Shown: positions 34,320 through 44,141 of the stretch, in pieces
How positions within the stretch are numbered: position 1 is the first letter of the stretch
Layout of the letters: each line of letters begins with the position of its first letter
Source: Legionella maceachernii
GTDB lineage: Bacteria; Pseudomonadota; Gammaproteobacteria; Legionellales; Legionellaceae
Direction of reading: 5' to 3'
Length of the DNA: 64,000 bases
NCBI RefSeq assembly: GCF_900167045.1
Contig: NZ_FUXJ01000010.1
Span: forward strand, 62,001-126,000
Notes under the pieces: generated by a model
Told to the model about the DNA's origin: nothing
Database searches by the model: none
Seen by the model: the letters and a program-made list of their open reading frames with translations, nothing else
Program-made: the position numbers and the translations under genes

Positions 34320-36549
34320 GCGCTCCTCCCAAATCAAATCTCTTACTGCGCACCGCGCCAATAGCAATACCAGCTGAAAATAGCATCCCCAATATCCAAA
34401 TGATTGATTGCTGCGGGTGAACAGAAAAAGTCGCGAATTGATAAAATAAAACCGCTGTAGCATAAGCAATAATAAGTGACCAAATGATAGAAAACCACAT
34501 GAGTTTGCGATTCGCTTCTTGGCGAATAACCGCCATTGTGGAAACACAAGGAATATAGAGTAAAACAAAGAGCAGATAAGCATAAGCCCCTGCCTTTCCA
34601 TCAAAACGCTTCACCATCATGCCATAAACCGATTGAGAGAGTTCATCACTCGGAGCGCTCGCGATAATTGGATTGATTAATGCCTCGCCTAGTTGTGCTA
34701 GGTTTTGTGGGACTGACCATAGAGCAGCTTGTAAAGATCCCCAAAAATCAAAATGAGTCACGGCACTTTGTCCCACGTGCCCAATTTGTGCATAAAGGGA
34801 GTTTAGCGAACCGACAACGACCTCTTTGGCCAACATGCCAGTGAGTAGACCAACCGTAGCTGGCCAATTATCCTGATGCAGGCCCATGGGTGCAAAGAGA
34901 GGTGTTAACCACTGGCCAAGCAAAGATAGAATAGAGTGGGAGTTGGCTTCAGTTGCACTTACACCACCCTCAATGGTTAATGCATTTAAACCACCAAGAA
35001 TAACACAGATCGGAATAATCAAACGCCCGGCACGAAAAACAAAATGACGTAACCGCAGAGCAGTTTCTTTAATTAATCGTTTGAATGCTGGTTTGTGGTA
35101 AGCGGGCAATTCTAAAATGAGCGGTGAAGCTTGACCGCGTAAACTGGTCTTACGTAAAACAAATCCCGTCAATACCGCCATGAGAATACCAATTAGATAA
35201 AGCGAAAAAACAATATTCTGGCCCCCTGTCGGAAAAAAAGCAGACACAAATACCGCATAAATGGCCAATCGAGCACTGCAAGACATAAAAGGGCTCATTA
35301 ATACAGTCAGTAATCGCTCTCTTTCAGAATCGAGTGTACGCGCGGCCATAATCGCAGGCACATTGCAACCGAAACCCACAATCATGGGCACAAACGATTT
35401 TCCGGGTAATCCCATTGCACGCATGGCTTTGTCAACTACAAAAGCAGCTCGCGCCATATACCCTGAGGCTTCAAGTAACGATAAGAAGAAAAACATTGCC
35501 GCAATCACTGGAATGAACGTTAAGGTCGTATTAATTCCTTTACCGACGCCATTAGCAATTAATGCAATAAGCCAATCAGGAGTATGAACATAAGCTAATA
35601 GTTTAGCACTTCCTTGAACAAAAATAGCATCGGTACTGAGGTCAAAAAAATCCTGAAAAGCACCACCAATATTAATGGCGAACAAAAACATGAGGTACAT
35701 CATGGCAAAAAAGATGGGGAAGGCCCAAAAGCGATGTAAAACGATCCGATCCAATTTTGCCGTAAAATGCTCACTCGCATCGCTCTGCTTTTGCTGCACA
35801 CTTCTTACAATTTGATGTATTTTTTGATATCGCGCATCCGCAAGAATAACATCCAGATCAGGATCGGTAGCTTCACTTTCATAATCCTCACCTAAAAGAT
35901 TAGCGAGTAACGCCTCATCACCCTCTAAGATACGTCGTGCATAATAACTAATATAGTGCGGATCGACATTTTGAATGAGGAGTTGCTGTTCCAAGGATGA
36001 TAAGGAGGATTTGATTGATTCAGGAAGATTAAAATTAAGCGATTTCGCGCCTGGAGCAGGATTCATTATTTTTTGCCGTAACTCTACAAACCCAACCTGT
36101 TTGTGAGCTTGGATCGCAAGGACAGGAGTATTTAACTGGGCTGATAGGCCTTTAATATCAATCCTAATACCACGCTGCTCTGCAATATCCATCATATTCA
36201 GCAGAACAATCATGGGCTTCCCTAATTCAAGAAGTTGACTTGTCAAATACAAGTGCCGCTCGATATGACAAGCGTCAATCACATTGATAATGACATCGGC
36301 CTCGAGGCTAATAATTGCCTTAGCCGCGATTTGCTCATCAAGGCTTGAAGTACCTCCCGAAGAGGCTAGCGAATAAATGCCAGGAAGATCGGTGACCTGT
36401 ATTGTTTGCCCCTCTAAAATAAAACTGCCTGTTTTCTTTTCAACAGTGACTCCAGGCCAGTTTCCTATCCGCTGGTTTGAACCAGTAAGTGCATTGAATA
36501 AAGTGGTTTTGCCGCAGTTGGGATTACCCACTAATAAAAGCTGCGTCAT
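34300..36549 (-). CDS. feoB: Ferrous iron transport protein B
   Basis: A 749-residue inner-membrane Fe(II) transporter with an N-terminal G-protein domain. G1 GNPNCGKTT, G3 DLPG and G4-type NMMD are visible. The GDI-like helical domain is followed by the membrane domain with two Gate motifs around GFGCNVPAIMAART and SPFMSCSARLAIYA. The C-terminus contains several more helices. The start at 36549 overlaps the feoA stop (ATGA). Central to iron uptake during growth in macrophages and amoebae. Confidence 0.97.
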   Translation of the reverse strand: MTQLLLVGNPNCGKTTLFNALTGSNQRIGNWPGVTVEKKTGSFILEGQTIQVTDLPGIYSLASSGGTSSLDEQIAAKAIISLEADVIINVIDACHIERHLYLTSQLLELGKPMIVLLNMMDIAEQRGIRIDIKGLSAQLNTPVLAIQAHKQVGFVELRQKIMNPAPGAKSLNFNLPESIKSSLSSLEQQLLIQNVDPHYISYYARRILEGDEALLANLLGEDYESEATDPDLDVILADARYQKIHQIVRSVQQKQSDASEHFTAKLDRIVLHRFWAFPIFFAMMYLMFLFAINIGGAFQDFFDLSTDAIFVQGSAKLLAYVHTPDWLIALIANGVGKGINTTLTFIPVIAAMFFFLSLLEASGYMARAAFVVDKAMRAMGLPGKSFVPMIVGFGCNVPAIMAARTLDSERERLLTVLMSPFMSCSARLAIYAVFVSAFFPTGGQNIVFSLYLIGILMAVLTGFVLRKTSLRGQASPLILELPAYHKPAFKRLIKETALRLRHFVFRAGRLIIPICVILGGLNALTIEGGVSATEANSHSILSLLGQWLTPLFAPMGLHQDNWPATVGLLTGMLAKEVVVGSLNSLYAQIGHVGQSAVTHFDFWGSLQAALWSVPQNLAQLGEALINPIIASAPSDELSQSVYGMMVKRFDGKAGAYAYLLFVLLYIPCVSTMAVIRQEANRKLMWFSIIWSLIIAYATAVLFYQFATFSVHPQQSIIWILGMLFSAGIAIGAVRSKRFDLGGAHAATNS

Positions 36550-36773
36550 ATCCTCTCCCACTCGATAGAGTTGGCCTCTTCTTTCCGTAACGTCAACGAA
36601 GTGCCACGTACTTCTACTTGAACAGGACAACCTAAAGGCGCTACTCTTACCACTGAGAGTTCCACACCGCGTGTAATCCCCAGGGATAATAATCGTCTTC
36701 GGTAGAGTAAATCAGTTTGACCAAAATCAATTAATCGTACACGATCACCCTTAACTAGTTCAGTAATTCGCAT
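36546..36773 (-). CDS. feoA: Ferrous iron transport protein A
   Basis: A 75-residue SH3-like protein (MRITELVKGDRVRLIDF..., with RRRLLSLGITRGVEL typical of FeoA). It is a small cytosolic partner of FeoB. The start at 36773 fits the family length; an upstream in-frame Met adds five residues. It is the first gene of feoABC. Confidence 0.93.
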   Translation of the reverse strand: MRITELVKGDRVRLIDFGQTDLLYRRRLLSLGITRGVELSVVRVAPLGCPVQVEVRGTSLTLRKEEANSIEWERI

Positions 36774-36817
36774 GATGTCCCATCGCAAGATACAGATAGA
36801 GTAAGTTTAACACAAAT

Positions 36818-36836
36818 GATATCGATAATCATTCTC
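36818..36836 (-). promoter_or_regulatory. Fur box upstream of feoA
   Basis: gatatcgataatcattctc matches the 19-bp Fur consensus GATAATGATAATCATTATC at 16 positions. It lies 45 bp before the feoA start, where it would repress feoABC when iron is plentiful. Confidence 0.85.
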
Positions 36837-36993
36837 AATTTAGAAAAAATATGGGCATCTTTTGTCACGTAATAAAGCCAATTATGGCATTATTTAATCT
36901 CTCTACCTACCGCTTTAAATTGCTCTACGTACCGCGGTTTTTTGCGCTTACGTAGAGTTTTCCTCAGTACTCTCGAAATGACAAAGACTGATC

Positions 36994-38199
36994 TTAGCGT
37001 TTTTCCTTAAATTTAATCGCCTCTTCTGAACCCGCTGTGGTATTCCCTGCGGTATAAGAATGAGCACCAGTTCCTGCAAGCTTTCCTTGATTAACAATCA
37101 AGTAAACATCGCGAATCGGCCGTTCATCAAGCCAACACTCCAATATTTCACGCGTGCCTGCTGCATAACGAGCCTGGGCTGACAGTGAAGTGCCTGAAAT
37201 GTGCGGAGTCATCCCATGGTGTGGCATTGTCCGCCAGGGGTGATCTTTGGGAGCGGGCTGCGGAAACCAAACATCCCCTGCATAACCTGCAAGCTGACCG
37301 GTTTCACACGCTTTGGCAACTGCTTCACGATTACAGATTTTGCCACGTGCTGTGTTAATAAGATAGGCACCGCGTTTCATCTTGCTAATCAATTGCTGAT
37401 CAAATAGATTGTCGGTTTCAGGAGTAAGGGGGCAATGGATCGAGATCACATCACAAACCCGCACCAAAGATTCTACATTGTCATGGAAAATAAGGCCTAA
37501 TTCCTTTTCAATCGCTTCAGATAACCGATGTTTATCCGTGTAATGTAATTTGACATCAAAGGGTTTTAAGCGCCTTAATACGGCCAAAGCAATTCGGCCC
37601 CCTGCAACTGTACCCACTGTCATCCCTTCAAGATCGTAAGAGCGACTCACACAATCAGCAATATTCCATCCTTTATCAACCACCCATTGATACGAAGGGA
37701 GATAATTTCTCACTAAAGCTAAAATCATCATGACCACATGTTCAGCAACGCTGATACTATTGGAATAAGTGATCTCGGCAACGGTAATGGTTTTATCCAT
37801 AGCAGCTTGTAGATCAACATGATCTGAACCAATTCCTGCAGTAATAACTAATTTTAATTTCTTCGCTTTTGCAAGACGCTCAGCCGTTAAATAAGCTGGC
37901 CAAAAAGGCTGTGAAATTACCACATCAGCATCAACCAATTCTTTTTCAAATACGGAATTAGGCCCATCTTTGTCTGAAGTAACGACAAAAAAATGGCCTC
38001 TCTCCTCAAGAAACTTACGCAATCCCAGCTCGCCCGATACGCTGCCTAACAATGTACCCGGCTCAAAGTCAATGGTCTTAGGCGTAGGAAGGGTTTGGCC
38101 ATCCGGATAACGTTCTATTTTGGGTAAATCATCGCGTGCATAAGCATTAGGATAGCCATCGACTGGATCATCGTAGAGAACACAGAGTATTTTAGCCAT
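36994..38199 (-). CDS. NAD-dependent formate dehydrogenase
   Basis: A 401-residue D-2-hydroxyacid-dehydrogenase-fold enzyme closely matching the Pseudomonas sp. 101 FDH type: YDDPVDGYPNAYARDDLPKI, then TSDKDGPNSVFEKELVDADV, PFWPAYLTAERLAKAKKLKL, and the C-terminal GMTPHISGTSLSAQARYAAG with the catalytic His. It oxidises formate to CO2 with reduction of NAD. The start at 38199 has AAGGA upstream; 34 further in-frame codons are not conserved-looking. The nucleotide-binding loop reads GTVAGGRIALAVL (GxxxGRIGL in relatives), one Gly changed to Ala. It is 41 bp downstream of the efflux outer-membrane gene and may be read through. Confidence 0.95.
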   Translation of the reverse strand: MAKILCVLYDDPVDGYPNAYARDDLPKIERYPDGQTLPTPKTIDFEPGTLLGSVSGELGLRKFLEERGHFFVVTSDKDGPNSVFEKELVDADVVISQPFWPAYLTAERLAKAKKLKLVITAGIGSDHVDLQAAMDKTITVAEITYSNSISVAEHVVMMILALVRNYLPSYQWVVDKGWNIADCVSRSYDLEGMTVGTVAGGRIALAVLRRLKPFDVKLHYTDKHRLSEAIEKELGLIFHDNVESLVRVCDVISIHCPLTPETDNLFDQQLISKMKRGAYLINTARGKICNREAVAKACETGQLAGYAGDVWFPQPAPKDHPWRTMPHHGMTPHISGTSLSAQARYAAGTREILECWLDERPIRDVYLIVNQGKLAGTGAHSYTAGNTTAGSEEAIKFKEKR

Positions 38200-38240
38200 T
38201 ATATTTTTCCTTAAATAATAATTTCCGCAATAAAAGCAAA

Positions 38241-39722
38241 TTAAGCAGCACAACCTTTTCTTACCGGGCAACTTACTGCACATTTTGTAGGACAATCCCA
38301 ACCACCGCCCAACGCCTTGATCAGCTGTACACTCGCAAGCTGGCGACGGGTGCGGATATCCACCAGAGCAAGTTCCGCTTGTAACGCGATGTTTTCATAC
38401 ACAATGACATCAAGGTAATTGGTAATCCCTCCCACATAGCGATCTTTTGCCTGTGTTAAGGAGCGACTTGCAGCAGCCGTAGCAGCGATTTGACTTTGCT
38501 CCTCCTGATCAAGCCAACGAATGGCTGCCAATCCATCTTCCACTTCTTGAAACGCGGTAAGTACCGTTTGCCGATATTGAGCCACTGTTTCATGGTAACT
38601 TGCTTTTGCCGATTTCAATAATCCTTGTAAATAGCCGCCATCATAGAGCAAAACTTCCGCAAGGGGTTGTGAGAATAGCGCGTTTGGAGGGCCAAGAGAC
38701 CAAAATATACTGGGTTTACTCAATAAATTACCCAGTGAACGACTTTCAAAACCACCCACAGCATTCAACATGATTCTAGGAAAGAAAGCTGCACAAGCCA
38801 CACCAATTTCAGCATTCGCTGCTTGCACTCGCTGTTCCGCTGCAGCGATATCGGGTCTGCGCTCTAAAAGCGTTGACGGCAACTCTGGATCCACTGAAAC
38901 TAACTTCATCTTCGTGACTGCTGGAGGCATGGTGAAATTAGCAGGGACTTCTCCCACTAAAACAGCAATCGCATGCTCGAGCTGGGCCCGAGTTAAACGC
39001 ATGTCGCTCGCTAAAGTCTTAGCATTTTCAAGTTGAGCTTGCGCTTCGTCAACATCGGCAATGGGAGCGGCTCCTCCCGAATAGCGTTTTCGTGTTAAAT
39101 ACAATGCTTTTTCATAAGCTACTACGGTGTCATCGAGAACACGCTGTGCTGCCTCATCACCCCTCAATTTAAAATAATCCATCGCCAATTCAGCATGCAT
39201 ACTCAGTGTGACTGCAGCAAGATCAGAAGCACTTGCTTCTGCGGTATGCTCACTAGCAGCGACGGTGTTGCGCACCCGGCCCCAAACATCCAGTTCATAA
39301 CTTAAATCCCCCCCTACTAATAGGTCACTGTAGCGCCTATGTTTATTAGGGTTAGCGACATGCTTGGAGGTTTGTTGGGTGTTGGCATTCGCAAATCCAG
39401 TTAAACTAGGCACAAAGGCAGAGCGGGCCACTTGAACTGCTGCGCGAGCCTCTTGGAATCGGGCAAAAGCAACCTTTAAATCTTGATTGGCAAAAGTTAC
39501 TTTATTTTCCAGCTCATTTAAGACCGGATCATCAAAAACTTGCCACCAATGCTCTACTTTATTGAGCGCTGCCAATCCTATTCCCGGTTTCCAGTCTTTG
39601 GTTTCCTTATATTGCACAGGCATTGGCATAGGGGGGCGCTGATACTTAGGGGCGAACGAACAACCCAGTAAATTGACGACACAACTGATGAGAATCCATT
39701 TTATAATGCTTTTTTTATTCAT
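38241..39722 (-). CDS. RND efflux outer membrane channel (NodT/OprM type)
   Basis: A 493-residue lipoprotein of the outer membrane factor family. The signal peptide ends in a lipobox LLGC (Cys21). The helical hairpins of the TolC-like tunnel follow (KVAFARFQEARAAVQVARSA and the repeat near ERRPDIAAAEQRVQAAN). The extreme C-terminus is unusual: after the usual ALGGGW it has CPTKCAVSCPVRKGC, four spaced cysteines. It overlaps the adaptor gene by the ATGA junction. Confidence 0.93.
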   Translation of the reverse strand: MNKKSIIKWILISCVVNLLGCSFAPKYQRPPMPMPVQYKETKDWKPGIGLAALNKVEHWWQVFDDPVLNELENKVTFANQDLKVAFARFQEARAAVQVARSAFVPSLTGFANANTQQTSKHVANPNKHRRYSDLLVGGDLSYELDVWGRVRNTVAASEHTAEASASDLAAVTLSMHAELAMDYFKLRGDEAAQRVLDDTVVAYEKALYLTRKRYSGGAAPIADVDEAQAQLENAKTLASDMRLTRAQLEHAIAVLVGEVPANFTMPPAVTKMKLVSVDPELPSTLLERRPDIAAAEQRVQAANAEIGVACAAFFPRIMLNAVGGFESRSLGNLLSKPSIFWSLGPPNALFSQPLAEVLLYDGGYLQGLLKSAKASYHETVAQYRQTVLTAFQEVEDGLAAIRWLDQEEQSQIAATAAASRSLTQAKDRYVGGITNYLDVIVYENIALQAELALVDIRTRRQLASVQLIKALGGGWDCPTKCAVSCPVRKGCAA

Positions 39723-40900
39723 TTTGCCGTTGGTTCTTTGAGTCCCTCATTATTCTCAGGCGCTAACCTTACTTTCTGGCCATCAAGAAGGGAATCCGGT
39801 GGATTTAACACAATACGCTCTCCGGCTTTAAGCCCCGTGTTTACCTCCACCTCATTACCAAAATCCCGGCTGACGGTGATTGAGCGCAGTTTTACGGTAT
39901 TATTGCCATCAACCACAGCAACTTGCAAATTGTCCGATCGAAAAAGCAGTGCATTGACAGGAATACGAATCAATTGTTGCGACAGTGGCATCTTAAAATG
40001 CATTTCGGTATAACCGCCTGGCAATAGTTCCCCGTCGGGATTGTCTGCCCAAAACTGCGCGAGCAGCGTAAGCGAGGCAGGATTTATTGCATCCGCTGTT
40101 TTATAAAGCTTTGCAGGGAAGCTTTTTCCAGGGTGCTCAGAGAAATGCAAAGACACCTCCATATCAGGTTTGATATTCGCAACATAAGTTTGTGGAATTT
40201 GCACATAAGCACGCAAACGATGGGATTGAACAATGTGGAATAAGGGAAATACGTTTGTTCCACTTCCTGCATTAATCAATGAACCAATATCGATGTTACG
40301 TTGGCTGATTACTCCATCAAAAGGCGCGATAACTCGTTCGTAACTGACTAAATCTCGTAAGCGATCTCGATTAGCTTGGGCAGCGATTTTCAACGCAGCG
40401 GTCGCTTGTTGGCTACTTACTTTTTCATCGGTTTCTTGTTTGGATACAGAGGCCGTTTTCAGTAAGTTAACCCAGCGTTTCGCAGTGATGGCTGCTATAT
40501 TTTCATTCGCGATTGCCGTATTTAAATCCGCTTCTGCCTGATGCAATTGGGCATTGACTTCAGGCGCCTCTATCTCAGCAAGCAAATCCCCTTCTTTAAC
40601 CCGACTACCGATATCAACGTACCATTTTTTTATGTAGCCGTTTGTACGTGCATAGATGGTTGCATCATGCCAAGCTTGGACTGTGGCTGGCAAAATGATT
40701 TTTTCAGAAGCAGGACCAGGTTTTGTAACCAGGGTTGCCACCACCAATGTCGCTTGGCGATTGGTATCCACCCGTAATTTTGCATTCGCTTGTATGCGAA
40801 AAAAAATAATAAATAAAGCCAATAATAAAGCTAAACCAATGATGATGAGAATATTGCGCAAGAGTCCCGATTTCTTTGGCAAGTGATTTTCATCAGTCAT
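39719..40900 (-). CDS. RND efflux periplasmic adaptor (MFP)
   Basis: A 393-residue membrane-fusion protein, with one N-terminal transmembrane helix (about residues 14-34) and a periplasmic body. It has the lipoyl/barrel-sandwich halves (GYIKKWYVDIGSRVKEGDLL and VIAPFDGVISQRNIDIGSLI), the helical hairpin between them, and the beta-barrel and membrane-proximal domains. The start at 40900 has GGAGGG 7 bp upstream and lies inside the end of the pump gene (8-bp overlap). Confidence 0.93.
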   Translation of the reverse strand: MTDENHLPKKSGLLRNILIIIGLALLLALFIIFFRIQANAKLRVDTNRQATLVVATLVTKPGPASEKIILPATVQAWHDATIYARTNGYIKKWYVDIGSRVKEGDLLAEIEAPEVNAQLHQAEADLNTAIANENIAAITAKRWVNLLKTASVSKQETDEKVSSQQATAALKIAAQANRDRLRDLVSYERVIAPFDGVISQRNIDIGSLINAGSGTNVFPLFHIVQSHRLRAYVQIPQTYVANIKPDMEVSLHFSEHPGKSFPAKLYKTADAINPASLTLLAQFWADNPDGELLPGGYTEMHFKMPLSQQLIRIPVNALLFRSDNLQVAVVDGNNTVKLRSITVSRDFGNEVEVNTGLKAGERIVLNPPDSLLDGQKVRLAPENNEGLKEPTAK

Positions 40901-43900
40901 GCTTTTCCCTCCGCTCTTTTTTATGCAGGTAATTATGAATAATGTAAAAAATAGTCGGAACAAAAAACAAAGTCGCTAAGGTGGCAAACGACAAACCGCC
41001 TATCACAGCTCGTCCTAAAGGCGCATTTTGCTCGCCCCCTTCGCCCATGCCTAGCGCCATAGGCAACATACCGATAATCATTGCCAAAGCGGTCATTAAC
41101 ACAGGTCGTAAGCGTGTTCTGCCTGCTTCAAGTGCAGAGCTAAGAGGATCATTACCCTCTCTCATGTGTTGCCTAGCAAAACTAATGACTAGAATACTAT
41201 TTGATGTTGCCACACCCATGCACATGATTGCTCCTGTTAAGGCGGGCACACTTAGCGTGGTGTGAGTGAGAAATAACATCCATACGATACCAGCAAGTGC
41301 AGCAGGCAAGGCAGTAATGATAATAAACGGATCAAGCCAGGATTGAAAATTAATCACTATTAGCAAATAAACTAAAACAATGGAAAAAATAAGCCCAATG
41401 TATAATCCAGTAAATGCTTGTTCTTTCGTGTCGATTTGCCCTCGAACAACCACAGAAGATCCAAGAGGAACATCTTTCTTTGTCTCATCAATAATTTTAT
41501 TAATGGCTTTAGCCACTGATCCCAAATCAGTACCTTGCACAGAAGCAAAAATATCAATCACAGGCTGCACGTTATAATGAGAGACAACAACCGGTGCCGC
41601 CAAGCGTTCGTTTTTGCTAAGAGCGCCTAAAATCTGGGACGGCGCTCGTGTCACCGGATTTGTGATGGGGATATTTTTCAATGCTTGAAGAGAATCCAAA
41701 TAATATTGGGGGGCCTGCGTAGCAATCGGATAAGAAACATGATTTTTGGGATTGACCCAAAAATTAGGCGTCGTTTGGAAACTGCCGGAGAGAGTAATTA
41801 GCAAGTTGTTGGCAATATCAAACTGATCAAAACCCAACTCACGCGCTCGACTTCGGTTAGCCTCCACTAAAATATTAGGATAATTGAATGCTTGACGGAA
41901 ATGGGCGTCAACAATACCTGGAATATGTTTCACTTTATCCAATAACATCCTTGCATGCTTGCGGTTTTCTTTTTCCTTCCATCCGATGACTTGAATGTCG
42001 ATGACCGAAGGTAAACCAAAATTTAGAATTTGATTCACGATATCAGCCGGCAAAAAAGAGAAAACCACGCCTGGAAATTTTTCCTGTAAACGTGGTCTCA
42101 GTTCGCGAATATAATCGGCCACGGGTTTATGATTGTCGTTAAGCGAAATTAAAATATCAGCGTCCCCTGCCGCATTGGTGGCTGAATTACTATAAGACAA
42201 GTTAATGCCACTGGTTGGCAAGCCTATGTTTGCCACAATACTGCTTAACTCATTTTGGGGAATGACTTCACGAACTAATGCATCAATTTCTCCGGTTAAA
42301 CGCGCAGCTTCTTCTACACGTGTACCTGTAGGTGATTGCATGTGTAACTTAATTTGCCCTGCATCCACATCAGGAAAAAAATTAGACCCAAGCCAGGGTG
42401 CCAAAAGGGCAATGGATATTAAAATGAACGCGAGAAAAGCCAATACAAATAACTTGCTGTTGCCTAAAGCTTTTTTCAACAGATTGTGATAATCCTCACG
42501 GAAGCGATCAAACCGTTCTTCAAAGGACGCATGAAAACGTACGAAGAGATTACGATTTTTACCTTGGGTTGCTTCAGGTTCATGACGTTTTAACAAATAT
42601 TTTGCTAAAGTGGCAACGAGAGTGCGTGACAAAACATATGAAGCAAGCATTGCGAAAATCACTGCTTCTGCCAGGGGGGCGAATAAATACTGGGCTACGC
42701 CCCCGAGGTAAAACATCGGCACAAAAACAATACAAATGGAGATAGTGGAAACCAAGGCAGGGATTGCGATTTGTTTCGCTCCATCCATTATTGCGGTATC
42801 CACATCTTTGCCTTGCTCTAAATTCCAATTGATATTTTCAATCGCAACTGTAGCATCGTCAACCAAAATACCGACTGCAAGGGCCAATCCGCCAAGAGTC
42901 ATGATATTAATCGTCTCACCCAGCGCAGATAAGACTGCAAGCGAAGCAAGAATGGATAACGGAATAGACAAGGTAATAATAAAAGTACTGCGCCAACTGC
43001 CAAGGAAGATGAGAATCATTAGACCAGTCAAGCAAGCTGCAATCACACCCTCTCTAATTACACCTTTAATAGCCGCAGTGACGAAAATAGATTGATCCCC
43101 GAGTACGGATAATTTTAAGGCAGGGGGCATCATGTCACGCAACAAAGGAATGAGTGCTTTGACGCGATTCACAATATCCAAAGTGGATGCCTCACCCGTT
43201 TTAATCACTGACATCATGACTGCACGCTGCCCATTTACCGTCACGACATTCGTTTGCGGCGGAAAACCGTCTCGGACATGTGCCACATCACGGACATAGA
43301 GCACGCCACCCGGGATAGCTTTAACCGGAAAATTATTCATCTCGTCCACTGATTTTGGGCTAGCGTTCAAAGTCACGTAATATTCGTACAATCCTATTTT
43401 TTCGGTCCCTGCGGGCAGAATCAGGTTTTGCGTATTAATCGCATTATTAACCTCTTGCGCAGAAACGCCATAGGTTTGCATTTTTTTAAGATTTAAATCC
43501 ACTTGCACCTGCCTTAGTTTACCTCCATAGGGGAAAGGCAATGCAGCCCCCTGCACCGTGGCAAGTTGAGTACGAATAAAATTATTTCCTAGATCATTTA
43601 AATCTTGCTCAGGTAAGGTGTCACTGGATAACACCAATTGCAAAACAGGGACAGAGGAAGCGTTATAGCTTAAAATTTGTGGTGGCGTGGTGCCTGGGGG
43701 CATCTGTTTTAGCAACGTCTGACCAATTGCAGTGACCTCACTAAGCGCGTTAGCAATCTTTACACCAGGATGAAAAAACAGTTTTGTTACGCTAACCCCC
43801 AGCAGTGATGAGGACTCAATATGCTCAATATCGTTGACGGTTGTTGTCACTGCCCGTTCGAAAACACTTGTTAATCGATCAGCCATATCTTGGGGGGGCA

Positions 43901-44060
43901 TTCCAGTAAAAGTCCACAAGACACTGACAACTGGGATATTAATATTAGGAAAAATATCAGTTGGAGTTCGTAATATCGCTAATGGCCCAATAATTAACAG
44001 CATTAAGGCCATCACGATGAACGTGTACGGTCTAGATAATGCAACCCAAACAAGCCACAT
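40893..44060 (-). CDS. RND efflux pump, inner membrane
   Basis: A 1055-residue AcrB/MdtB-superfamily proton-driven transporter with 12 predicted helices and two large periplasmic loops. Seen are the start MWLVWVALSRPYTFIVMALM, GGLALAVGILVDDATVAIEN (TM4 with the proton-relay Asp pair), and the second-half TM10-11 region near ITALPAALAGIVWMLF. More similar in pattern to broad multidrug/organic efflux (HAE1-like) than to heavy-metal CusA. It is the first gene of pump-adaptor-channel. Substrate is not predictable. No strong ribosome site; it follows zapE by 81 bp. Confidence 0.95.
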   Translation of the reverse strand: MWLVWVALSRPYTFIVMALMLLIIGPLAILRTPTDIFPNINIPVVSVLWTFTGMPPQDMADRLTSVFERAVTTTVNDIEHIESSSLLGVSVTKLFFHPGVKIANALSEVTAIGQTLLKQMPPGTTPPQILSYNASSVPVLQLVLSSDTLPEQDLNDLGNNFIRTQLATVQGAALPFPYGGKLRQVQVDLNLKKMQTYGVSAQEVNNAINTQNLILPAGTEKIGLYEYYVTLNASPKSVDEMNNFPVKAIPGGVLYVRDVAHVRDGFPPQTNVVTVNGQRAVMMSVIKTGEASTLDIVNRVKALIPLLRDMMPPALKLSVLGDQSIFVTAAIKGVIREGVIAACLTGLMILIFLGSWRSTFIITLSIPLSILASLAVLSALGETINIMTLGGLALAVGILVDDATVAIENINWNLEQGKDVDTAIMDGAKQIAIPALVSTISICIVFVPMFYLGGVAQYLFAPLAEAVIFAMLASYVLSRTLVATLAKYLLKRHEPEATQGKNRNLFVRFHASFEERFDRFREDYHNLLKKALGNSKLFVLAFLAFILISIALLAPWLGSNFFPDVDAGQIKLHMQSPTGTRVEEAARLTGEIDALVREVIPQNELSSIVANIGLPTSGINLSYSNSATNAAGDADILISLNDNHKPVADYIRELRPRLQEKFPGVVFSFLPADIVNQILNFGLPSVIDIQVIGWKEKENRKHARMLLDKVKHIPGIVDAHFRQAFNYPNILVEANRSRARELGFDQFDIANNLLITLSGSFQTTPNFWVNPKNHVSYPIATQAPQYYLDSLQALKNIPITNPVTRAPSQILGALSKNERLAAPVVVSHYNVQPVIDIFASVQGTDLGSVAKAINKIIDETKKDVPLGSSVVVRGQIDTKEQAFTGLYIGLIFSIVLVYLLIVINFQSWLDPFIIITALPAALAGIVWMLFLTHTTLSVPALTGAIMCMGVATSNSILVISFARQHMREGNDPLSSALEAGRTRLRPVLMTALAMIIGMLPMALGMGEGGEQNAPLGRAVIGGLSFATLATLFFVPTIFYIIHNYLHKKERREKHD

Positions 44061-44141
44061 AGCAATCCATGCAGTGAAGTAATAGAAACATAGGAACAGT
44101 TAAGCTTATCATTATTTGGTAAATTTACAATAATCTTGGCT

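Noticed and set aside
36923-36957. Hairpin ctctacgta with tacgtagag
   Set aside because: A 9-bp stem exists but is followed by T residues only on the strand opposite to the genes here, so it is not called a terminator.
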